A stretch of DNA of 12,241 bases, taken from Gammaproteobacteria bacterium UBA7376. Its GTDB lineage: Bacteria > Pseudomonadota > Gammaproteobacteria > Pseudomonadales > Azotimanducaceae. Location: the NCBI GenBank assembly GCA_002470275.1, contig DKNY01000025.1:24755-36995 (forward strand), given 5' to 3'. Of the stretch, positions 8,007-12,241 are shown piece after piece. Each line of letters begins with the position of its first letter. The stretch's first letter is position 1. A program made the position numbers and the translations under genes. The notes under the pieces are model-generated. The model searched no databases, was not told where the DNA came from, and saw only the letters and a list, made by a program, of their open reading frames with translations.

Positions 8007-8095
8007 CGCCCTGCCGAGTGTTGATTGGGCCAACGAATGCTCGGCTCAGACACAACCAAGATCCCGTGTTCTAGAGAGATATAGGAGCGTCTTAG

Positions 8096-8704
8096 ATGAA
8101 GAAAACGATCAAACCCGAGCAGACCATGACCTGCCTGCTCCGCTCTATCGTGATGTGGATCGCTGTCTGCCTATCGCCGTTAGCCTTAGCTGACAGCCAG
8201 GGCAACCCTGCCTCCAGGGTCTTCGGTGCCAATACCTTCACGCCCCCTACCGAGGCCAGCGGCCCAGGATTTCGGCTTGTTCCGCTCGGCCCGGATCTCG
8301 CGCAACTCGACTACGACGCCTACATGTCCTCCATTGAACACCTACAACGCACCTATACTCGAAGCACAGCCTGGCCCCATAGCGAACTAAGCTTAGAGGA
8401 CGCCATGGCCGCTATGGTGCGAGTGCAAGCACGCTTCGAGAAAAATGAATCCTTCGCCTATGCCGTACTCAATGAGGCCGGTGACGTAGAGCGCGGCTGT
8501 GTCTACGTCTATCCCAGCGGCAAGGCTGGTTTCGATGCGGAAATTCGCCTGTGGGTGACCCAGGCAGAATTCGATGAGGGCTTCGACACCACGCTCTACG
8601 CCTGGACCCAAGCATGGGTGGCCTCAGCATGGCCTTTTCAGAAAGTCGCCTACCCGGGGCGAGCGACTTCTTGGGCAAGCTGGGAAGCGCTGCCGGACGC
8701 CTAG
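8096..8704 (+). CDS. Predicted exported GNAT-like protein
   Basis: A 202-residue protein. The N-terminus looks like a signal peptide: MKKTIK, then hydrophobic CLLRSIVMWIAVCLSPLALA, with cleavage likely after residue 32. An ATG at codon 11 is a possible alternative start. The mature part resembles a small GNAT acetyltransferase-like family: FRLVPLGPDLAQLDYDAYMS (59-78), a WP motif (93-94), SFAYAVLNEAGDVERGCVYV (119-138), LWVTQAEFDEGFDTTLYAW (152-170), and WPFQKVAYPGR (179-189). I do not see a clear acetyl-CoA pyrophosphate loop (Q/RxxGxG/A), so catalysis is doubtful. AGGAG lies eight bases before the ATG. It is 89 bases downstream of the NTF2-like gene and probably in the same transcript. GNAT proteins are normally cytoplasmic, which makes the export signal odd. 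Confidence 0.7.
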   Translation: MKKTIKPEQTMTCLLRSIVMWIAVCLSPLALADSQGNPASRVFGANTFTPPTEASGPGFRLVPLGPDLAQLDYDAYMSSIEHLQRTYTRSTAWPHSELSLEDAMAAMVRVQARFEKNESFAYAVLNEAGDVERGCVYVYPSGKAGFDAEIRLWVTQAEFDEGFDTTLYAWTQAWVASAWPFQKVAYPGRATSWASWEALPDA

Positions 8705-8766
8705 GGCGGACCAGACATGACGCACTGAGCCTAGCGACACAATAAACGTCGTGCCCTCACACCCGA
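8705..8766. other. Convergent intergenic gap
   Basis: The plus-strand atzF unit and the minus-strand ABC operon end here facing each other. Short complementary pieces exist (CTAGG with CCTAG, CGAC with GTCG), but there is no strong hairpin followed by a T-run on either strand. I cannot place a terminator. Confidence 0.4.
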
Positions 8767-9579
8767 CTATTCGCCATCCGCCTCATGCTGAACTAATAGA
8801 TCGGCGACGTTATTCAGGACGTCCTTGAAGGAGGCATCATACTTATCTCGCTGTAGCTCATCGGTCACGCGAGGAATTGAAACAGGCAGCGTTGCGACCA
8901 AGCGGCCTGGGTTGGGAGCCAAGACAAAAACCCTGTCCGCCAACAACACGGCCTCCTCCAGGTCGTGGGTAATAAATACCACGGTAATTTTCAGCTTGCG
9001 CCAGATTTCCAGCAGATGGCGCTGCATCCGACTTCGCGTTTGGGCGTCCAGCGCCGCAAAAGGTTCATCCATCAGCAGCACCTTGGGGCCAGGGGCGAGG
9101 GCGCGAGCGATGGCCACACGTTGCTGCATGCCGCCAGACAGTTGTTTAGGGTAGTAGCCTGTGAATTGACCCAGACCCACTCGGTCTACCCAGGTCAGGG
9201 CAACTTCTCCCCGTTCCTTCTTGTCAGGATATTGGTCCTGGAGCCCAAACATCACGTTCTCCTGGACGGTGAGCCAAGGAAATAATGAAAACTGTTGAAA
9301 GACCATGCCTCGATCATTTCCAGGCGCAACGACCAGCTTGTCCTCCACATAGACACCACCCTCACTTGCCTGCTCAAGGCCAGCGGCTATTCGAATCAGG
9401 GTAGATTTACCGCAGCCAGAGGCGCCTACAATGGCAACAAATTCTCCCGTTTGAATTTCAAAATTGATGTCGCGAAGCGCTTGCCTGAGGATGCCCTGAA
9501 CCAGGAACGTCTTGCCAAGATGACGAAAAGCCAATTTCGCTGGGGCTTGCTGACCCGTTTCAGCACTAGCTAACACCAA
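8767..9579 (-). CDS. ABC transporter ATP-binding protein (NitT/TauT family)
   Basis: The ATPase of the importer, acting at the cytoplasmic face of the inner membrane. Its 270 residues carry every nucleotide-binding motif: Walker A GASGCGKST (52-60), Q-loop in VFQQFSLFPW (93-102), signature LSGGMQQR (147-154), Walker B VLLMDEP (167-173) and the switch His205 in ITHD. It resembles SsuB/TauB/NrtD-type ATPases of nitrate, taurine and sulfonate importers. Translation probably starts at TTG 9579 (or GTG 9576), inside the last codons of the permease gene and preceded by AGGAG seven bases upstream of the TTG. The 14-base overlap implies coupled translation. It is the last gene of the operon. The family is certain; the substrate is inferred from the adjacent pathway. 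Confidence 0.93.
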   Translation of the reverse strand: MVLASAETGQQAPAKLAFRHLGKTFLVQGILRQALRDINFEIQTGEFVAIVGASGCGKSTLIRIAAGLEQASEGGVYVEDKLVVAPGNDRGMVFQQFSLFPWLTVQENVMFGLQDQYPDKKERGEVALTWVDRVGLGQFTGYYPKQLSGGMQQRVAIARALAPGPKVLLMDEPFAALDAQTRSRMQRHLLEIWRKLKITVVFITHDLEEAVLLADRVFVLAPNPGRLVATLPVSIPRVTDELQRDKYDASFKDVLNNVADLLVQHEADGE

Positions 9580-10531
9580 GACGCTTCTCCTGCCAGGGGA
9601 ATAATCGGCGCCCGGCCCGCTCTAGCAGAAGGTCGGACAACAGCCCAATCAAACCAAGGATGATCAGTGCTGCGAACACCATATCGAAGTTCTTATAGCG
9701 GGCTTGCTGGGTGATAAACCAGGTAATGCCGGAAGAGGTTCCAATTAGCTCAGCGACGATCAGGTAGGTCCAGGCCCAGCCCAGCAGGATACGTAGGTCC
9801 TTATACAAATCCGGCAGGATGCCGGGCACCACCACCTGGGTTAATTGACGCAGGCGATTGGCTCCTAAGGTCTGCGCGGCCTCGAGATAACGGACATCGA
9901 GCCGTCGGGTGGTATTGGCGACTACCAAAACCATTTGAAAAAAAGTGCCGATAAAGATGATTGCAATCTTCGGCGCATCATGGATACCGAGTATCGCCAC
10001 GGCGAGCGCCCCAAACGCAGGCGCAGGGAAATATCGGGCAAACTCAACGAAGGGCTCCGCTAGCTGGGAGACGGGGCTATAGGCACCGCACAGGATGCCC
10101 AGGGGCACCCCTAGCAGGGATGAATACAGAAAGCCCCAGAAGATGATCGTTACGCTATGCCAGATACTCTGGTGAAACCAAACCTCACTCCGCCGCACCG
10201 GCTCCTTGGTGAAGCTGGTGTACAGCGCGATAGCGACCTCATGCGGCGCCGGTAGATAGACTGGATTGGAGGGCTCGCCGGTTGGCAGCGGTAACCCAGC
10301 CGCTCGGGCCAGCTCCCCTTGGGTCGCGAACTGCGCCTTATCCACCAGCATGTCAACTCGATAAAAGGAAACCCCGCCTGGCTCGACAATCCTGACCATT
10401 GGCTGCCAGACCCCAGGGACATAGCTCACCAGCATCCATAGCAACAGTGGCAGCAAAAAGGAGCCGGCAGTCAGCAAGCGAACCCGGCCCCGTTGGGTCA
10501 TGGCACCCCGTGTCATTGTCGTCTCGGACAC
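9566..10531 (-). CDS. ABC transporter permease (NitT/TauT family)
   Basis: The inner-membrane permease, 321 residues. I see one N-terminal hydrophobic segment (about 18-38) and then about five more (about 122-148, 165-183, 188-206, 245-265, 285-303). The EAA loop that contacts the ATPase is EAAQTLGANRLRQLTQVVVP (217-236). The stretch between the first and second membrane segments, about 80 residues, is longer than in ordinary SsuC/TauC-like permeases. It may form a periplasmic element near the binding protein. The GTG start lies five bases after the stop of the binding-protein gene; no strong ribosome-binding site is seen, and ATG codons at residues 6 and 11 are possible alternatives. Confidence 0.9.
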   Translation of the reverse strand: MSETTMTRGAMTQRGRVRLLTAGSFLLPLLLWMLVSYVPGVWQPMVRIVEPGGVSFYRVDMLVDKAQFATQGELARAAGLPLPTGEPSNPVYLPAPHEVAIALYTSFTKEPVRRSEVWFHQSIWHSVTIIFWGFLYSSLLGVPLGILCGAYSPVSQLAEPFVEFARYFPAPAFGALAVAILGIHDAPKIAIIFIGTFFQMVLVVANTTRRLDVRYLEAAQTLGANRLRQLTQVVVPGILPDLYKDLRILLGWAWTYLIVAELIGTSSGITWFITQQARYKNFDMVFAALIILGLIGLLSDLLLERAGRRLFPWQEKRLGVS

Positions 10532-10536
10532 GGTAT

Positions 10537-11496
10537 CTACTGATACAGCCTGTCACTGATATAGTCTGAAGTCGGTTGCGCTTCGGAATAGACCCTGTAT
10601 TTCACGTTGAACGCATCTGCAACATCCGTCGATCCCTGCAGGGAATCTAAGCCGTCAGTAGGCACAAGCCGCAGCCTGGCCTCGTCCTCTGCGAGAAAAC
10701 GCGTTCCCTGCATCAGCTCGGCGTACTTTTCTGGCGCTACGCCCACTCGTGCCGCCATGATTTCTATCGCTTCCGCCTGGGTGTCAGGATTTTCAATAAA
10801 GTCAACGATCCGATACCACACCTGAAACACCTTGGACCATTCCGAAGCAAACAGGTTGAGGCTTTCTGGCGCAACAGCCAGCGTGTCGTAGATCAGACCT
10901 GGGTCGTTGGCCGAGGTATAGATGGAGGTAGAACCCGGAACCAGCTGGAGGCTTTGGGAGGAATTAGGCTGCCAGGCCACGATGGCATCCACCTCACCAC
11001 TCGCTAGCACCAGAGGGGTTTCATTAGTGGGCACGTTGACGAGGTCAACATCGTCCTCAGTTAGGCCAGCTTTCTCTAAGGCCCTGAGAAGCAGTAGATG
11101 GCCGACAAAGCCGATCTCAACACCCACCTTCTTCCCCGCGAGCTGGGCCACATCGGTAATGCCAGGTTGCGCGACAATCATGTCATTGCCGTCAGAAAAA
11201 TCGTTTATCAACGCCATGGACGACGGACGCCCGGTGGCGCCCGTGACCAGGGCATCCCCATTGGTCATACAGACTGCATCAAGCTGGCCTGCGGCATAGG
11301 CATCCATGGAGGCCACATAGTCAAACCATTCAAACGTCACTTCGACTCCGGCCTCTTCAAACCAGCCTTTTTCCAGTCCGACTTCCCAGGCGACCCAGCC
11401 CGGCCAGTCGCTGTAGCCGATCGTTAGGGGCTTCGCCTGCGTCGAAAAAGCGACGCAGAGACCAACAATCACCGAGATGAGATGCTTCCAATTCAT
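10537..11496 (-). CDS. ABC transporter periplasmic substrate-binding protein (NitT/TauT, SsuA-like)
   Basis: A 319-residue periplasmic binding protein and first gene of the importer operon. Residues 1-21 form a Sec signal peptide ending TQA, with cleavage before [13 protein letters not shown]. There is no proper lipobox, so it should be soluble. The mature N-terminus ([25 protein letters not shown]) and [29 protein letters not shown] segments are typical of NMT1/SsuA-like proteins binding small nitrogen or sulfur compounds; aromatic residues early in the mature chain (Trp31, Trp34, Trp37) suit a cationic or planar ligand. AGGA eight bases before the ATG supports the start. The neighbours suggest guanidine, urea or a related compound, but the sequence alone does not prove which. 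Confidence 0.9.
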   Translation of the reverse strand: MNWKHLISVIVGLCVAFSTQAKPLTIGYSDWPGWVAWEVGLEKGWFEEAGVEVTFEWFDYVASMDAYAAGQLDAVCMTNGDALVTGATGRPSSMALINDFSDGNDMIVAQPGITDVAQLAGKKVGVEIGFVGHLLLLRALEKAGLTEDDVDLVNVPTNETPLVLASGEVDAIVAWQPNSSQSLQLVPGSTSIYTSANDPGLIYDTLAVAPESLNLFASEWSKVFQVWYRIVDFIENPDTQAEAIEIMAARVGVAPEKYAELMQGTRFLAEDEARLRLVPTDGLDSLQGSTDVADAFNVKYRVYSEAQPTSDYISDRLYQ

Positions 11497-11532
11497 GCCG
11501 TTATTCCTATTCTGCAGAGAGACCGTGAGAAG

Positions 11533-11611
11533 AGCCGCCGAAGGTGCCCGTGATCAGCGCGAAGGGAGGGCGACCACGACTCGCTGGTCACACGGCGGCT
11601 GACCAGCCGCC
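11533..11611 (-). repeat. Alternative-stem region in the ABC operon leader
   Basis: In minus-strand RNA, GGCGGCT (11611-11605) pairs with AGCCGCC (11600-11594) across a four-base loop. Overlapping it, CTGGTCA (11606-11600) pairs with TGACCAG (11590-11584) over 7 bp, so the two stems exclude each other. A second GGCGGCT (11539-11533), 36 bases before the first start codon, could also capture AGCCGCC. The pairings are directly visible. Regulation through them is inference. Confidence 0.4.
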
Positions 11612-11743
11612 CCCACATTGCTTTCAGGGAGTGAGGGCCTTGAGGGCTGCGTCCTAATAATTCACCATCCGTGAGTACGGCTTTCCCATCCTGTGTCATA
11701 GCCGTATTGATCTCGAATTCTCAGTTACGCGGGCTAGTTTCCG

Positions 11744-11762
11744 CCGAGAACAACGTTCTCAG
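11744..11762 (-). repeat. Inverted repeat near the predicted transcript 5' end
   Basis: CTGAGAAC-GTT-GTTCTCGG on the minus strand forms an 8 bp stem with one G-U pair. Placed a few bases after the predicted +1, it would cap the mRNA 5' end. It might equally be a protein site (GAGAAC-N3-GTTCTC). Confidence 0.4.
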
Positions 11763-11778
11763 ACATCACCCAGAAAGG

Positions 11779-11794
11779 AGCAAGATTTGTACCA
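11779..11794 (-). promoter_or_regulatory. Sigma-54 promoter of the ABC importer operon
   Basis: TGGTACAAATCTTGCT matches the sigma-54 consensus TGGCACRNNNNTTGCW at every specified position except C to T at the fourth. The invariant GG and GC have the required ten-base spacing. The predicted start of transcription is near 11768, giving a leader of about 272 bases. No comparable sigma-70 promoter was seen nearby. Confidence 0.68.
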
Positions 11795-11819
11795 GGACAT
11801 AGACTGCTGTTTTTGTTGT

Positions 11820-11832
11820 TAAATTTTTGATC
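11820..11832 (-). promoter_or_regulatory. IHF-like site between enhancer and promoter
   Basis: GATCAAAAATTTA on the minus strand fits WATCAANNNNTTR except at the first base. It is centred about 58 bases upstream of the predicted start, the usual position for DNA bending at sigma-54 promoters. Confidence 0.5.
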
Positions 11833-11849
11833 GCGCACCCTAAATTTTT
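11820..11849. repeat. Direct repeat TAAATTTTT, 21-base period
   Basis: TAAATTTTT occurs at 11820-11828 and again at 11841-11849. The spacing is two helical turns, which places both A-tracts on the same face of the DNA. The first copy is part of the IHF-like site. The two together may produce intrinsic curvature upstream of the promoter. Confidence 0.55.
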
Positions 11850-11885
11850 CCTGCCCGTTTCCAAGTGGTGCAGAAAAAAGCGTAG

Positions 11886-11902
11886 TGCGCCAAAACTGTG
11901 CA
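11886..11902. promoter_or_regulatory. NtrC-like enhancer site
   Basis: TGCGCCAAAACTGTGCA closely resembles the NtrC consensus TGCACC-N5-GGTGCA and has one mismatch to GCAC-N7-GTGC. It is centred about 126 bases upstream of the predicted sigma-54 start, a typical enhancer distance. Half-sites occur nearby (TGGTGCA at 11866-11872, GCACC at 11835-11839). Confidence 0.5.
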
Positions 11903-12036
11903 TAGGCCTCTGAGCTTCAGCCCCTGAGTAGCCAGGTAGAGGAACTATGACAGGCCAGGGCATCAGTCCGCCTTGCTGTACAGTCGTTCTGGCGGCACCG
12001 TCTTGTGACGGCACCGTACTAACGACCCGCCAAGGA
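11903..12036. other. Intergenic region downstream of the prolyl oligopeptidase
   Basis: No gene is supported here. It holds a 9 bp direct repeat CGGCACCGT (11993-12001 and 12009-12017) and within it a 5 bp hairpin CCGTC-TTGT-GACGG (11998-12011). This may help end the oligopeptidase transcript, but there is no T-run and it is not a convincing intrinsic terminator. Confidence 0.35.
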
Positions 12037-12241
12037 TTACAAGGCGTCAGAGGCCATGTTGGCTAGCGTGAATGCGAAGATGTCTGCGTATTGATCCACC
12101 AACTTTTCAGTTGATGTGCCCGCGCCGTGCCCCGCATCTTTTTCGATTCTGATCATCACCGGCGCTGGCCCGCCCTGCTTGGCCTGTAACTGAGCCGCAA
12201 ATTTGAAGGAATGCGCGGGCACCACGCGATCGTCGTGATCA
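12037..12241 (-). CDS. Prolyl oligopeptidase (S9 family), C-terminal fragment
   Basis: This is the C-terminal end of a serine peptidase of the prolyl oligopeptidase family, which cleaves short peptides after proline. The gene enters from beyond the right edge of the window and only about 67 codons are visible. The reading frame continues past the internal GTG to the window edge as [14 protein letters not shown], which contains the catalytic Asp region of the family. DAGHGAG further on holds the catalytic His. The remainder ([18 protein letters not shown]) is the usual C-terminal helix. The catalytic Ser and the propeller domain lie outside the window. It appears unrelated to the nitrogen pathway and marks the boundary of the locus. 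Confidence 0.85.
   Translation of the reverse strand, partial: DHDDRVVPAHSFKFAAQLQAKQGGPAPVMIRIEKDAGHGAGTSTEKLVDQYADIFAFTLANMASDAL

Noticed and set aside
8026..8040. Sigma-54-like TGGGCCAACGAATGC before the GNAT-like gene
   Set aside because: Correct spacing but several consensus mismatches and no enhancer-like site upstream.
11493..11699. A 68-codon minus-strand reading frame ending in an ATGA overlap with the binding-protein start
   Set aside because: The overlap looks like translational coupling, but the peptide is low-complexity and Arg/Ser-rich, has no ribosome-binding site and covers the GC-rich hairpins. Treated as leader sequence.
11766..12014. An 82-codon minus-strand reading frame upstream of the importer
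   Set aside because: It spans the sigma-54, IHF-like and NtrC-like elements, resembles no family and has no convincing start signal.
11993..12017. Intrinsic terminator for the prolyl oligopeptidase gene
   Set aside because: Only a 5 bp hairpin with no following T-run; kept as a small repeat rather than a terminator.

Overview
The window looks like chromosomal DNA of a Gram-negative proteobacterium, most likely a gammaproteobacterium (perhaps marine). The signs are moderately high GC, Sec signal peptides on four proteins if the ABC binding protein is included among the exported set, tightly coupled operons, and a candidate sigma-54/NtrC-type nitrogen promoter. The taxonomic guess is an inference from gene style, not from a marker gene. 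I see no rRNA, tRNA, CRISPR array, insertion sequence or phage gene.

Layout: (1) Bases 57-4996, minus strand, hold a three-gene operon. Two DUF1989 'urea carboxylase-associated' proteins are followed by a 1193-residue biotin-dependent urea/guanidine carboxylase, and adjacent genes are separated by a single base. (2) Bases 4997-5476 are a divergent control region with a perfect 8+8 bp operator-like palindrome, a GCAC-N7-GTGC NtrC-like site and several inverted repeats. (3) Bases 5477-8704, plus strand, hold allophanate hydrolase (atzF) and two predicted exported proteins, one NTF2-like and one GNAT-like. (4) Bases 8767-11496, minus strand, hold a complete NitT/TauT-type ABC importer: binding protein, permease and ATPase. 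(5) Bases 11497-12036 are its leader and promoter region, with a good sigma-54 promoter match, an IHF-like site and an NtrC-like site in the classical order. (6) Bases 12037-12241 are the C-terminal end of a prolyl oligopeptidase that runs off the right edge.

How it works together: the importer probably brings in guanidine or a related small nitrogen compound. The carboxylase spends ATP and bicarbonate to make carboxyguanidine, the two DUF1989 proteins deiminate this to allophanate, and AtzF hydrolyses allophanate to ammonia and CO2. The paired DUF1989 proteins favour guanidine over urea as the true substrate, because proteins of this kind have been shown to be carboxyguanidine deiminase. No sequence resembling the known guanidine riboswitches was seen by eye. 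Control instead appears to lie in nitrogen-status elements, an unidentified DNA-binding regulator and possibly alternative RNA stems in both operon leaders. The two exported proteins beside atzF are the least explained part of the locus.
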